Notes: generated from the sequence alone by a model not told the origin. A stretch of DNA of 64,000 nt from Mycosarcoma maydis (GCF_000328475.2 NC_026479.1:496001-560000), one strand, 5' to 3'. Positions 1 through 13,186 are shown, counted from the stretch's first letter. Translations and numbers: made by a program.

Positions 1-315
1 CGAGTTGCAAGTGCCTCTTCTGCAGCCGAAGCACAAGCTGCTCTCCTTCGAGCGCAAGAGCAGCGTCCTGCCGGGCCGAGAAGCATGCGTGGAATCCCGG
101 GTGAGCCTGCCCCGCCACGTTCACACGCCGGTTCACCCTCCGTCGGTAACAGGCGAGCATCATACAATTTGGCAGATCTGGACGCGGCTCTGCAACAACA
201 GTCGCACATCGATGCAGAGGCCGTCCAAGGGGCCGAGGCTTCTGCGACCGATACGAATGACGAGGCTGATACGTCGAACCGATCTTTTGGATTGGGCAAG
301 TTCCTTCGCTTCTAA
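1..315 (+). CDS. C-terminal fragment of an unidentified protein
   Basis: An open frame runs in from the left edge and stops with TAA at 313-315, leaving the last 104 residues of a gene that begins outside the window. The visible part is alanine-, glutamine- and serine-rich, with an early AQAALLRAQEQ stretch that could be helical, then a disordered acidic segment (TNDEADTSN) and the basic/hydrophobic end FGLGKFLRF. Codon use resembles the other genes here, and the frame is open from base 1, which supports a real 3' end. An ATG at 85 lies inside this frame and is probably internal. I do not recognise a family; with only the disordered tail visible no function can be proposed. Confidence 0.6.
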   Translation, partial: RVASASSAAEAQAALLRAQEQRPAGPRSMRGIPGEPAPPRSHAGSPSVGNRRASYNLADLDAALQQQSHIDAEAVQGAEASATDTNDEADTSNRSFGLGKFLRF

Positions 316-1786
316 TCATACATCGCTTGGCCGAATCGTACCGCCTTTTCTCACCCATCACCTCACCCACACTGTAACATAGTTCAGGACCTTGCTTTGT
401 TCTCGGCGCTCCCTCCCCTACCATGCTCCAAGCCTCCCTGCGTTGATCTTGTCGAACGAAAAATGTAACGATATATATCGTGTCTTACGAGATTTCCCTA
501 TTATTTGCAATGCCAATCATGAATGTTGATGCTGGATTCTCGTCATTGATCTTTCAGTTTGTCTGTGCTGGGTCAAATCCTTACTCTTCTCGATCATGTG
601 TGAGCCGAAAAGAAGAGGCCAAGCTGATGCGAAGACAGCCGTGGGGAACAAAAGAAAATCTCCGATTCATAGAATGCGGGGATATTTTTTACAGTGTTGG
701 ACTGGGCATAATCTATATCAATCACGAATACGAACGAATTGGAACTCAGACGCTGGGATGATAACGAATCACCGGTTGGAGAGAATCATGGAAACGCTTA
801 TGCTGTCACACGAGGTAGGGCAAAGAGCTGGATCAGAACAGCTCTGCAAAGCGGGGTAAGTGGAATGTCTTGCGCTCGAAAGACGTGGTTACGTAGTCTC
901 ACCGCTCACTGGCTCTTTCAATTGCTATGGTGTGTCTTGCTGCAGTGCTCTATGCGATATGCGAGACTAACAACTTCAAGAGGCCATAAGTTAAGTTAGC
1001 TTTTGTGGTCTCGCGTATGGTGCGTAGATATTGATGCTTGAGCAGAGATGCTCATTACCCCGCTTCCCCTAGCTCGCTTGGCTGAATGGTACGAGGTCGC
1101 AATCAACGATCGCTAGGATAGCTAAGCTATTGATGGTGTGCGGCGGCTCGCCGCCTTTCTTGACATCCCTCCATCAATCTCGGCACAGCTTAGTGACCTC
1201 CCCTCCGCTTTTGAGCTAGCCTAGTTTGGCAGAGGTCGGTTGAAACGAGTCTTGCTTTCTCGCAGCGTGCAGCACACTGCTTAGAAAATTGCGGCGGTCC
1301 AGCCGAATGGGTTAAAATCGTCGACCGCAAACAGGCATGTACTGCTCAGTGTTCCTCATCTTCCTTCTCTCTGTACACCCTTGCAGCCAGGGCTGTATCC
1401 ATGCAGCTACATGACACGATGTTGCCGCAGCCTGATGTAGGTTTCAAGTGGTGTCTGTAGAGGTTTCGGTGCGTTCTTGTTCAGAACGAGTAAGACTTTG
1501 CCAATCCCATGCAGGCCTACAAGGGGCGTGGATGCGTGCAGTGCCTACCTCACAATCGTGAATCAATTAGGACGTTAGGACTTTCTCCGTCATGGCACCT
1601 GTCGTGTGTGATGCGGAGGCCGTGATGGGCATCGCGCGCAAAAATGAATGGATCACGCTTCAGACGCGCTCAATTCGATCGTGTGCTGCTAACTTGGTGG
1701 AGACACTCATCCAGCACAACCGCGCTAGCAAGCTCCGGCGTCACAACGCGCCGGCAAGGCCCGTGGGCACTGGATCAGCATATTAC

Positions 1787-1828
1787 ATTCGTGATTCGTT
1801 ATGATTCACGATTAACGATTCACGATTA
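1787..1828. repeat. Cluster of dispersed TCACGA/TCGTGA motif
   Basis: One ATTCGTGATT copy is followed within 40 bases by two ATTCACGATT copies and a degenerate copy, so the motif appears in both orientations. It lies in non-coding DNA. Confidence 0.75.
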
Positions 1829-2409
1829 CATCGGCATCCACTTTGATTTCAAATAAGCCAACGCAAAATCACGGTCGTGAATGGTGAATGAAAGAAACTT
1901 GCAAGCTGGCTGAAAATCGCACTATTGGGCAGAGGGTTTGTACGTGAAAGGGCAACTCTGCTCAGTGCCGTCATCGTAGAAAGCTCGGCTCTCGCGCAAT
2001 CACAGAATCGAGAGCAGCGACTGCACTACATGACACCACACGGCTGCAGTCACGAGTAATCAGACGTGCTTCTCAACGATCAAGGAACATCTGCTCGCCT
2101 AATCCTAGATTGCTCGAGTGGTTGATTCTGCCGGCCCCGTCCCCAACGAGCTGTGAATTTGAATCAGCCAAGAGCAACTTCCCAGATGAAAGTGGGACAA
2201 AAGTACTGTAGTGCGTCACAATCACGCCTCTCCACCAGATGAAGTAGGGTTGCATCTTCCTCCAAATGCTGTAAGTCTGCCAACGCTCTGTGCTTATGCA
2301 TCTCAGCGGGTCGTGTCTCGTGTCCAGGTCTTCACGATTCGTGAGTTACTCTGTCGGTATGCTGCAAGCTGCTTTCCCCTACCGATGCCCCAAGCCGGAC
2401 GATCAAGCA

Positions 2410-2416
2410 TATATAC
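2410..2416 (+). promoter_or_regulatory. TATA-like element upstream of the small mitochondrial-type gene
   Basis: TATATAC lies about 115 bases upstream of the ATG at 2532, followed by pyrimidine/AC-rich sequence typical of a fungal start region. This is inferred from position and sequence only. Confidence 0.35.
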
Positions 2417-2531
2417 TGAACCCTTTTCCATTCACTGACAGTCCAAACCGGACCCTTTCGCAAAGTTACCCCCTGATCAGCATCCCTGTCACATAACCAC
2501 ATCATCTTCAACTAGATATTCATTGCCGATC

Positions 2532-2911
2532 ATGATTGCTTCTGCCGTCCGTCTCTCCGCTGCTCTCGGTCGTCAGCCCGGCCTCGTCGCTGTCACCTCC
2601 ACCGCAACCTCGGCTGGTCTCAAGACCTCAGCTACTTCGCCTCTCCAGGCCACTACCACCTTGCGCAACCTCGACGGTCGTCTCTGGTCGAAGAACAGGT
2701 AAGTCATCTGCTCCCTGCGCGATGCCGTTGGAACCTTCTATACAAGCATCTTGAGGCTAACCTCTCGCCTACGTGTGTACTTTCTCGGTTTCATTCGTCT
2801 AGACTCCAAGTCGTTCTTGACGCCTCTGCACCAGTACCGGCGGCCAAGGAGCCCGACTGGTCAAATCTTGCTGCTCGCGCAAAGGACGCCAAGGAACTCG
2901 CGGGCTGCTAA
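2532..2911 (+). CDS. Small protein, 91 aa, probable mitochondrial targeting; two exons
   Basis: Exons 2532-2698 and 2803-2911 are joined across a 104-base intron with donor GTAAGT and acceptor TCTAG. The reading frame is kept across the junction (N-R-L) and ends at TAA 2909-2911. The first 55 residues are rich in Ala, Ser, Thr, Leu and Arg with no acidic residue until LDGRLW, which is the look of a mitochondrial presequence (MIASAVRLSAALGRQ). The mature part carries VVLDASAPVPAAKEPDW and a lysine/alanine-rich helix ending in AGC. There is no recognisable domain. The TATA-like element upstream and the consensus splice sites favour a real gene. It could be a small mitochondrial structural or respiratory accessory protein, but that is only inference. 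Confidence 0.65.
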
Positions 2912-5068
<2,157 letters not shown>

Positions 5069-6066
5069 AGTCGCCCCAATTCAAGCCAACCCTAGCGACA
5101 CTTCCTTCCGAATTGCATTTACGACTTTCTTCCTAGGAATGTCTGCACCTGCAGCATGCATTCGCAATCCATTCATGCAACACTCTGATCCATAGCGAGA
5201 ATGTCAGGTTGTGCGTGCTCTGGTTTCTGAAGTCTCGATCAATGATGACGACTGCTCGTCGATATACATCATACCGCTGTTTTGTTTGCAAGCGTATGTT
5301 GTCTGCCGAGATTCTCAATTCTCGATTCTCGATTGTTTGCTTGAGTGTCTTTTGTGGTAACCTTTGAGGTCCTCGTCCAACAAGTAACTGCTTGCCGCAT
5401 TGCCGATTTCCAGGCACTGGCAGGAGCATTTTCATCGGTAGCACAGCCTACCTGCATGTCCTATGGGCGTTTCTCCTTCAGCTGCACTACCCGTTTGAGC
5501 TCACACTCCCTTCTGCTTGCAATCTCTGGAACATAGATTTAGAGCTGCTTGACTGAGCCGTTGCATGTTGGGAGCTGGTACACAAGTATCGGCCTTTTAC
5601 AGGAGAGAAACACGAAAGCGCAGTGAACAGGCTCGGGTCCGAAGTTTTGCATTGGCCGCGTCCAATTTCGAGATTTTGCGTCCAACTCAACTGGGCCGCT
5701 TTCTTGATCTTGTCGTGGTCTACTGGCTGCCTCTGCCTCTGCCTCTGCCTCTGCCTCTACATCCATCCATCCATCCATCCATCCATTCATCCATCCATCC
5801 ATCCATCCATCCATCCATCCCTCCGTCTCTTCCTCGTCCCATCCATCTCAACCTGACTCATGCCACGGCTTACCTCAGAGGCTGTATTGCTGGCTTAAGC
5901 CAACGAGACCTGCATAGGCCGACCAACATCAGCCTCGCATCAGCTCAGCCACAACACATAGCGAACCCAGTTCGATTGTCTGCGGATTTAGATCCTGTCC
6001 TGCTTTCCTCCTTGGGATGATACAATAGCGACACTTCACCCTACATATCAGCTTTGTCGGCTCGCA
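5069..6066. other. Intergenic; 3' flank of Ubc gene and leader of the SANT gene
   Basis: No gene seen. It contains the CTGCCT/ATCC microsatellite at 5726-5824, which creates artificial repetitive frames, and AATTCTCGATTCTCGATT-like sequence near 5315, possibly a decayed relative of the dispersed motif. Confidence 0.55.
5726..5824. repeat. Compound microsatellite (CTGCCT)n-(ATCC)n
   Basis: About five CTGCCT hexamers run straight into about fifteen ATCC tetramers with one interruption (ATTC). It lies about 240 bases upstream of the SANT gene's ATG, so it may be in its promoter or leader. Confidence 0.9.
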
Positions 6067-9000
6067 ATGGAGGAGAAAGACTTGAACCAGGTGCCCGGTG
6101 CTTTGGCCAGCTCGAAACTGCCGACCATCCAGACTCGTCCAACCCCAGGTCACCAAACAAATAAGTCGATATCAAAAAACACCAGCATGGCTACTGGAGA
6201 CGACGACGAGGAAGAAGAAGGAATGCTCAAGGTGGACGAAGAGGGTCAGATCGAAGAAGATGAAGGCGCCAACCACCAGGTGAGCCGGTCTCGTTCCAAC
6301 ATCGATCGCCGTCCCATATCACTTGCTGACCGTCTCACGCCGCTCGCTGATACTTCGTTCAAGAATAAGGGAACCTGTGCGCCATCCAACATCTCCAACG
6401 CTGGTTATGTATCCCCGAGGCATGCAATATCGGATCGAGAACACGATCGAGACCGATACCACGAAACTTCGCCTGCGCCATCTTCATCCTACACGCCACA
6501 GCGCCCGAGATTTGGCTATTCTGCTGAAACAGGAAGCTCTTATGGTGCCGCTTCAGCCTTTCCCTACGCGCGTGAATCTCATCGGTCAGAGTCCTACGCA
6601 TCCGGCTCCAGAAACGGTTTCAGTGGACCAGGATCCCGAGCAGACAGCAGACGAGGCTGGTATGCCTCTCCAACCGCAGCTACTTCTCGAGCTCCCGATA
6701 ACTACCGACCTGGCGCAAACCGCGAGCGAGACAGAGATTGGGAATCGTTCCGCGATGGCGACCGAGACAGAGACTGGTCGACACTGGAGCGCGAGCGTGA
6801 GAGGGACGGATATCGACACTCGTCCTACCCGGCATCCACGGCTACCAAGTATGGTTTCGACAATCGCGAGTTTGCTGCTCGGCGTGCTGCATCTCCCTCG
6901 CCAAGCATGGTCAGGGACCGTGAATTTGACACAGATAGGTCCAGGGATAGAGATTCCCAACGATCAACCGAGCGCGACCCGCGCATACGAGCCTCCAGTT
7001 CGAGCTGGGGCAGCGGTGGTATGCGGCAATGGGGAAAACCTTTGGAGGCAGGCATTGCTCGTCAATCAGCGTCTGATGATGCTCGCTCCGATACATCGCA
7101 GCGACTGACCGGGTCTCGTTCCAACTACACACCTCCGCCTGCTGGATCGAGTGAAGCAGGCACCAAACCGAGCGGATCTGACTTTGTTTCTGAAAAAAGC
7201 GAGGCGAGAAGCAGGGAGGTGTCCTATCAGACGACTAACTCTCCAGATTATCGTCCAGCCACTGATACCAATAAAGTCGAAGTCTCAAAGTCTAGCATTT
7301 CTCGGAACAGCGCGCCCTCCACGACCTCTGCAAGTGCTTCACCGGCCACAAAGCTCGTACAGGACGCAGGGCAAGCGACAAAGGCATCTGAATCACGAGG
7401 CGACATGGGTGCAGATGTAGCTCATTCAGCACCATCGGAATTCGTCGAACGCAAGAATACGGAAACAGTCGAAGCGCCTTTGCCATCATATGCGACGACA
7501 CTCGCGGCCGATGCCTTGCCCCATGATGTGTCTAGGCTAAACGGCAAGGAAAAGCCGGGTAGCGACCAATACGCTCAGTCGGAAGAGAAAGGACCTGTGG
7601 CAACCACACAAGAACACAAAGACTCCAGCGTCGAGCCAGCCGAGCAACCAGTCAGTGAGAAGTCTGAGTCGATCCTCGATCCGGCTCACTCGCAATCTGC
7701 TTCGCACTCAGCACAGGAGACAGCGAAGACCGCACAGATTTCAACTTCTACATCGTCCTCGGAAATAGATGTGCCAGCACAGCCTAACCTCGTCGATGCG
7801 CTGTCACTTAGCATTTCGACTGCCACGCAGGAGCAAGCAGATACAGAGCCCTCGTCGACAGTGTCGGCCTCAGCATCAGGCGCTAGTGACAGTCAAGCAG
7901 CAGCACCAGCAGCACCAGCAACAACAACAGCTTCAGGAGCTGAGGTTACGCCAACCACACGTGTTGCGCAGTCCGTGACCTCTGGTCTAGTTGACGAGTC
8001 CACGGAAACTGATGTTGGAGCAACAGCCTCAAATGCAGCTCAGGACGAGGGGTCTGACCTCATTGCTATAACCGAATTCAAAGAAGCCTCGGAAGTTCCT
8101 GTCAAAGAGGAAGGGATGACAGCGACCGACGAACCAGTCACATCAGCAAACATCGATTCAGTTGTCAATGTTACTCTCACGACTCAGGCTCCAGTCACTG
8201 GGTCTTCCAATGGCGCAACATCGAAAGCTGATGCGTCCGTCTTACCTCCCCATCCTACACTAGTCCATGGAGTTAGCGACAGTATCGATACGCCAGATGC
8301 CTTGCAACAGGAGCAAACCGATGCGGATGCAGAAAAGCAAGAGCCGCCCGCATCGCCTCAGGCAGAGGTAGTTGCTAAGCCAGAGATCCGAGATGAATTG
8401 AACGCAAGCGTTACAGTGGATGCTGGGCCACTCGAGGCTGTCCAGCCTCCGACGGCGGACAGCGAAGCAACGGGAACAACAGGCAATCAGCAAACAACAG
8501 GCAATCAGCAAACGGAGGTGGAATTGGATGTCACAGATGTCCCCATGGAAGGTGCCCTTCAGGAGCAAGATCAGGCACTTGTAGTCCAAGCAGATATTGA
8601 ACAGGTTTTGTCAGCCTCGACTGATACTCCTACCGCGCAAACGAAGTTCATCGACACGGGAGCCAGCGGCAGCGGCGGTGCGACAGCAGCAGGCACGGGC
8701 ATGGCGAAGGAGCTCGCTTTTCAACCCACGGAACCCAGCGTCAAGTCGGAGGAAGACCAGGCCGTTCCAATTAGTGATGTATCGATGACCGAAGCTGCCG
8801 TCGGGTCTGACCCGGTCGATACAGTCATCGCTCAGGAGCTAAAGGTCGAGATACAGCCGGAAGAGTCGGCTGCAGCACCCGATGTTGGCCAAGCAGCTCC
8901 CAATGTAGCTGATTCCGTGGAAGTCAAGACAACAGAAGCTCAAGCAGGCGCTGCAGACACTGTCTCGCCATCAACTTCGCAAATCCAAGTTTCTGGGCAA

Positions 9001-12000
9001 TTCGTCACCGCTACGATCGATACAGAGAACGAGACGCAAAAAATCACCCTGCCTCATGTCGATTATGGCGAAGATAAGAAAGTACAGAGTCTTGTGGAGC
9101 AAGAGTCCGCCAGGATCGAAGAAGTAGAGATGCCTGAAGCGGACCAACCCGAGCCCTCGTTGCGCATCGCTCAGATCGACGAAGCTGCAAAAGACATCGA
9201 ACAGCCTCTCATGACACCTACTACACAAGAACAGATCGACCAAGCCATACACGCTGCAGTGCGCCAGCACTTTGCAATTGACATCGCTCACAAGGACGAC
9301 TGGAAGAGCATCTTGCGGGAAAACCAATTGTTGTCGCAGAAGACGACGATGGACGTGCTCAAAACAAAAATCCATGGTATTCCGCAGCACGTCAGCTCGA
9401 ACAAGCCGCTGTGGCTGCAAGAAGATGACGACCAGGCTGAGCGGACCAAAACCCAGCTGTTTTCACTGTTACTGGACCGCAAGAAGCGTCTCAATGAAAA
9501 AGTCGAGGCTCTCAAGAAACGCTATCGAAGCATCAACGAAGAGTGGAAAGTACACTGCTCGCGTCTCGACCGAGCTGCCGAGCGACGTGAAATGCTGCGT
9601 CGACCCCCAGCGAACACGCCAACAGGAACACCTGGTGCCTTCGGTGTCGAGGACCCCTCACCAGGCGGTGGTTTGCTCAGCGCATCACTCATCACTGGTC
9701 GAGCCAATCGTCGCAGCGCTCAGAGTGGAGGATTTGCCGGCTTCGGTGATGCTGTCCGATCTGAGGCGGAGTTCCTCGAGATTCTTGCCAGCCTCGAGAA
9801 CGCAGATATGCAAGACCCCAACATGCGTGCTGCTCGCACCACAGCTACTGCTCCCGACATGTATATCGACCCGGACTCAGACCAGCTGATGAAGCTTCGG
9901 TACGATGATGTCAATGGGTTTGTCGCAGATCCGCTTGCGTTTTACCTCGACGAATTCGACCCTGATGTCTGGTCTGACGAAGAAAAGGCCATCTTTGCCC
10001 GACGCTATGCTTTATGGCCCAAGCAGTTCGGCAAGATTGCGCAGGCTCTACCGCACAAGACGCCGGCACAGTGCGTGCGCTACTACTACCTCAACAAGAA
10101 GGTGCCCGGCAACGACTTCAAGGCCTTGGCAGCTGCCAGGAACAGGGAACGGAAGCGCAAGGCTCGCGTCAAGCCCAAGAAAGCTAAAGGCAGCGCCCTT
10201 ATGGCTGATCTGAAATCGGCAAAGGGCGAGGAGGTGGACGACGTCGAAGACGGGTCAGGCCTTCGCTCTCCTGTCGAGGCGTTGGATCCTTCTGGAACAA
10301 CAGCTGATGTGCCTATGTCTGCTAATGGTCGTAGAGGTGGTGGTCGCAACCGCGTGGTCTCGACAGCAGTTGACGGCAGCGCCAGTGCAGAAGATGCCGT
10401 TGCTGGTCGCAAACGCACCGCTGATCAGAGCGAGGTAGAACCAAAAGGCAGCGATCCGAAGACATCAGACAAACGCAAGCCGGGACCGAAATCGAAGCGT
10501 GCCAAGTCTGACAACGCGAGTGGGGGGGACAAGTCTCGCAAATCGCGGCCCGCTAAGAAGGACAGCGCGACTCTCGATGAGGCAAAGCCTGGAGCGTCCT
10601 CGGCCCCCAGTGCAGTCCTAGCAGGCAACAAGTTGGAGGCGACTGACGAGTCAGCGCTAGCTGGAGCCGCTGACGGCGACGTAGCCCCTGCAGAGGTCAA
10701 GCCGAGAGTAGAGGACAGTGACCTGGCCGCGGCTGAGGCTTTGGGCGCATTAGCAGGTCTCTTTGGTGGCGCAGGGTCGGCTGGTGATAGCGCTGTGAAC
10801 AACACAGCTCCCGGTACGACGGCTCAGCCATTGTCGAGTGAAGCGGATGCCGAAGGTCGAAAAGCTGGCAAGAAGCGGCGCGGCAAGACAGCAGCTCTGG
10901 GCGACGAGAGCAGCGAGATCACTGGAAGCAAGGGTCGAGGAAAACAGCCGACGTCGTCATACTGGTCGGTCGCGGAGCGATATGAGTTCTTGCGTGCGCT
11001 GGTGGTACATGGGCCTAGATGGGAAGTCGTGTCATCCACTTTGGCGCAAAAGTCGACTGCTCAGGCGCGCAACTACTTTGCTCGAAACGAGGACGAAACC
11101 GACTTTGCTGAAGCCGCAGCTTTGGCTCGCTACCACGCTGATGCACCTCTGGAAGAGCGTGAGAAAGTCGCGCTAGCCTTCGTGCGTCAACGCTTTGCAA
11201 ACAGCTCCGCCTCTGCTCTTCCTGCTTCGACCTCATCCGGGCCTGTTCCTGGCCACGATGTCGCACGAATCACTCATCTTCCGCCGCCCCCTGGCATCTT
11301 GGCTGGTCAAGCTGACACGATCGATGTTAAAGTGCGGGAAGCGTCACCAGAATCAGCGATTCACCGACGCGGATTGCAGATCAACTCGCTTCTCAACGAT
11401 ACGAACGAGGCGACAATCGATCGTGGCGCACGACGTTTGTCTCTGCATGCCTGGCAGGCAGAACGCGGAGACTTGCCGTCAACGGCCTTCGGCCGAGACG
11501 GGTCTGTGCCGCCCTCGCTGTACGCAAGGCAAACCCAAGATCTGGAGGAGCGCAGACCACTCACTGCAGACCGCATTGATGGCATGCGCTCGGTCAATTC
11601 CGAAACTCGAAGCTCGCGAGATGATTTTGACGATCGAGCCCGAGCCTATGGCCGTCTGGAGTCACACCGACCTGTCGCTGAGAGCCGAGACGCTCGGGAG
11701 GAAGGAGTCGATTCACGATCCTGGATGTACGATTCGCCTTACGAGGCGCATCGTCGGGTCTCACCCACGACAGGCTACGCAGCGATGGCGCCCCCTTCGC
11801 ATCCAGCCGATCGTGGCATGCCAGCGTCGCGCTACTCGATGCCGCCAAGCGGCATCGCCGCGTCTGGCCACATGGCGAGGTCGGTGCCACCCATGCCTAG
11901 CCATCTTGGATCGAGCGAAGATATAGAACTCGAACGCGAGCGTGAACGGTACGGCATGTACGGTCCGCCGGGCAGATCGCGAGAACACGAATCTCAGAGC

Positions 12001-12648
12001 ATGCCTCCCGCGGTCTCAGGTGAACTGCGCCATGCTAGCACTGGCGAGCAGATTTCGCCGACGAACGCGCAGTTTGGAGCAAGTCATGGCTACAGCCGAT
12101 ACTCGACTCCAGGCGTCTCGAGCTTATATGTCGGCACTGCAGCAGCGCCAAGCGCGGTCTCTTCGAGAGGAAGATCCGCAAATGGCCCGCTTACCGCGCC
12201 TCTGCCATCGTCGACACCAGATGGGCCCGCTTACGAGCAACGCTGGCAGCGATACTCTCAGTCTCCAGGGCCGGCACCAGCTGCTTCAGCTGGCGGACAT
12301 GCGCCGCCTTCGAGTGCTGGTGGCTTCTCAGCTGGCAGTGCCTATCGATCATCCAACAGTGCTTACTCGAGCTTCCCATCGCAGAGTCTTCCTCGGCCAT
12401 CATTGCCATCTCTCTCGTCAACAAGCGGTTCCAAAGTGGGTGGTGCACCCTATCTGCCTTCGTTGGGTGCTGCTGGACGATCGTTGCCGCCTCTTTTAGG
12501 AACGTTTCCTGCACCTAGTCGCAGCAGCGTTGGGCCTGGATCACGACCAGCAGCGGGCACGGGAGAAGAAGCTGCTTCGCGATACTGGCCTTATCCTCAT
12601 CGACCTCGTGGTCCCGAACAGCCACCCCACAACCGAAACGCTGAGTAA
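6067..12648 (+). CDS. SNT1: Large double-SANT protein, Snt1/NCoR-like corepressor subunit
   Basis: An uninterrupted frame of 2193 residues. Residues 1-1040 are disordered, first RD/RE/S-rich and then Ser/Thr/Ala/Glu-rich. About 1050-1190 form a conserved helical segment (QIDQAIHAAVRQHFAIDI..., then a charged coiled coil). A first SANT domain lies at about 1300-1348 (VWSDEEKAIFARRYALWPKQFG) and a second at about 1632-1680 (YWSVAERYEFLRALVVHGPRW), with NLS-like KRKARVKPKKAKG and KRKPGPKSKRAK in between. This order, a helical region then two spaced SANTs, is that of Snt1/NCoR/SMRT, which scaffold the Set3-type histone deacetylase complex in the nucleus; the assignment is by architecture. The start at 6067 is the first in-frame ATG. 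A second ATG at 6187 and a donor-like CAG|GTGAGC near 6280 leave the N-terminus uncertain. Confidence 0.8.
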   Translation: MEEKDLNQVPGALASSKLPTIQTRPTPGHQTNKSISKNTSMATGDDDEEEEGMLKVDEEGQIEEDEGANHQVSRSRSNIDRRPISLADRLTPLADTSFKNKGTCAPSNISNAGYVSPRHAISDREHDRDRYHETSPAPSSSYTPQRPRFGYSAETGSSYGAASAFPYARESHRSESYASGSRNGFSGPGSRADSRRGWYASPTAATSRAPDNYRPGANRERDRDWESFRDGDRDRDWSTLERERERDGYRHSSYPASTATKYGFDNREFAARRAASPSPSMVRDREFDTDRSRDRDSQRSTERDPRIRASSSSWGSGGMRQWGKPLEAGIARQSASDDARSDTSQRLTGSRSNYTPPPAGSSEAGTKPSGSDFVSEKSEARSREVSYQTTNSPDYRPATDTNKVEVSKSSISRNSAPSTTSASASPATKLVQDAGQATKASESRGDMGADVAHSAPSEFVERKNTETVEAPLPSYATTLAADALPHDVSRLNGKEKPGSDQYAQSEEKGPVATTQEHKDSSVEPAEQPVSEKSESILDPAHSQSASHSAQETAKTAQISTSTSSSEIDVPAQPNLVDALSLSISTATQEQADTEPSSTVSASASGASDSQAAAPAAPATTTASGAEVTPTTRVAQSVTSGLVDESTETDVGATASNAAQDEGSDLIAITEFKEASEVPVKEEGMTATDEPVTSANIDSVVNVTLTTQAPVTGSSNGATSKADASVLPPHPTLVHGVSDSIDTPDALQQEQTDADAEKQEPPASPQAEVVAKPEIRDELNASVTVDAGPLEAVQPPTADSEATGTTGNQQTTGNQQTEVELDVTDVPMEGALQEQDQALVVQADIEQVLSASTDTPTAQTKFIDTGASGSGGATAAGTGMAKELAFQPTEPSVKSEEDQAVPISDVSMTEAAVGSDPVDTVIAQELKVEIQPEESAAAPDVGQAAPNVADSVEVKTTEAQAGAADTVSPSTSQIQVSGQFVTATIDTENETQKITLPHVDYGEDKKVQSLVEQESARIEEVEMPEADQPEPSLRIAQIDEAAKDIEQPLMTPTTQEQIDQAIHAAVRQHFAIDIAHKDDWKSILRENQLLSQKTTMDVLKTKIHGIPQHVSSNKPLWLQEDDDQAERTKTQLFSLLLDRKKRLNEKVEALKKRYRSINEEWKVHCSRLDRAAERREMLRRPPANTPTGTPGAFGVEDPSPGGGLLSASLITGRANRRSAQSGGFAGFGDAVRSEAEFLEILASLENADMQDPNMRAARTTATAPDMYIDPDSDQLMKLRYDDVNGFVADPLAFYLDEFDPDVWSDEEKAIFARRYALWPKQFGKIAQALPHKTPAQCVRYYYLNKKVPGNDFKALAAARNRERKRKARVKPKKAKGSALMADLKSAKGEEVDDVEDGSGLRSPVEALDPSGTTADVPMSANGRRGGGRNRVVSTAVDGSASAEDAVAGRKRTADQSEVEPKGSDPKTSDKRKPGPKSKRAKSDNASGGDKSRKSRPAKKDSATLDEAKPGASSAPSAVLAGNKLEATDESALAGAADGDVAPAEVKPRVEDSDLAAAEALGALAGLFGGAGSAGDSAVNNTAPGTTAQPLSSEADAEGRKAGKKRRGKTAALGDESSEITGSKGRGKQPTSSYWSVAERYEFLRALVVHGPRWEVVSSTLAQKSTAQARNYFARNEDETDFAEAAALARYHADAPLEEREKVALAFVRQRFANSSASALPASTSSGPVPGHDVARITHLPPPPGILAGQADTIDVKVREASPESAIHRRGLQINSLLNDTNEATIDRGARRLSLHAWQAERGDLPSTAFGRDGSVPPSLYARQTQDLEERRPLTADRIDGMRSVNSETRSSRDDFDDRARAYGRLESHRPVAESRDAREEGVDSRSWMYDSPYEAHRRVSPTTGYAAMAPPSHPADRGMPASRYSMPPSGIAASGHMARSVPPMPSHLGSSEDIELERERERYGMYGPPGRSREHESQSMPPAVSGELRHASTGEQISPTNAQFGASHGYSRYSTPGVSSLYVGTAAAPSAVSSRGRSANGPLTAPLPSSTPDGPAYEQRWQRYSQSPGPAPAASAGGHAPPSSAGGFSAGSAYRSSNSAYSSFPSQSLPRPSLPSLSSTSGSKVGGAPYLPSLGAAGRSLPPLLGTFPAPSRSSVGPGSRPAAGTGEEAASRYWPYPHRPRGPEQPPHNRNAE

Positions 12649-13186
12649 GGGAAGCCCCTTGTTCTATAAACAAAGATGGTTGTAGCAGTATTCTAATAAG
12701 ATGTATCATGTATGTTTTGTGTTTACAATAGTCGGTCGGGTTGCATCAACAGCAGTCGCCTTGAAGATCTTTGAGTGTGACCATGTGTGTGCCATGCATG
12801 TGTGTTGCGAGCGAAAAAGTACACAGGTGATGTGAAAGGGAATGGGGAGCTGCATAGCGAATGCGCCACAGTCACGAGTCACGAGTGAGTCATTCGTGAT
12901 TCACGATTAGCGCGGAGTTGTGTGTGCTGTTGAGGGCGATATTCACGATTCGCGCTTCGTGATAGTCGTGAGTGTGAGTCAGTGAGTTATGTGATTCCGA
13001 TTTTGTGCACTACCGTGACTCAGGCTGTCATTCGTGATTTTGGCGGTGTCTAGGTTCAGCCACAAAGCTGGACGCTGAGTGGAAGACTCGTGACAGTTTG
13101 CTCTGCACCGTCAGCACGAGACACAGGACATTCGCGTTGTGACTCTGGCAAAGTGCGTATCTTCTGCGCTGTTCTCAACGTCAACC
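12649..13186. other. Intergenic between SANT and MOSC genes
   Basis: 3' flank of the SANT gene, then the promoter of the MOSC gene. It is dominated by a dense cluster of the dispersed motif at 12871-13040, with no coding potential. Confidence 0.6.
12871..13040. repeat. Dense cluster of dispersed TCACGA/TCGTGA motif
   Basis: At least six copies in both orientations, including GTCACGAGTCACGAGT, ATTCGTGATTCACGATT (an inverted pair) and ATTCGTGATT at about 13030. The cluster lies 150-315 bases upstream of the MOSC gene start. Confidence 0.8.

Larger units (their letters stand above)
316..2531. other. Intergenic, 2.2 kb, no gene seen
   Basis: Only short unsupported frames occur here. AT-rich 3' flank of the truncated gene is followed by mixed sequence. 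Copies of the dispersed TCACGA/TCGTGA motif appear near 1554-1563 (AATCGTGAAT), 1787-1828 (a cluster) and 2331-2348. The last 130 bases hold a TATA-like element and should be the promoter and leader of the small gene at 2532. Confidence 0.6.

Noticed and set aside
5565..6020. Plus-strand frame with PLPLPL and HPSIHPSI repeats
   Set aside because: It merely translates the CTGCCT/ATCC microsatellite.
13139..13186. Longer N-terminus of the MOSC protein
   Set aside because: Would start with GTG; the first ATG at 13187 has a better context.
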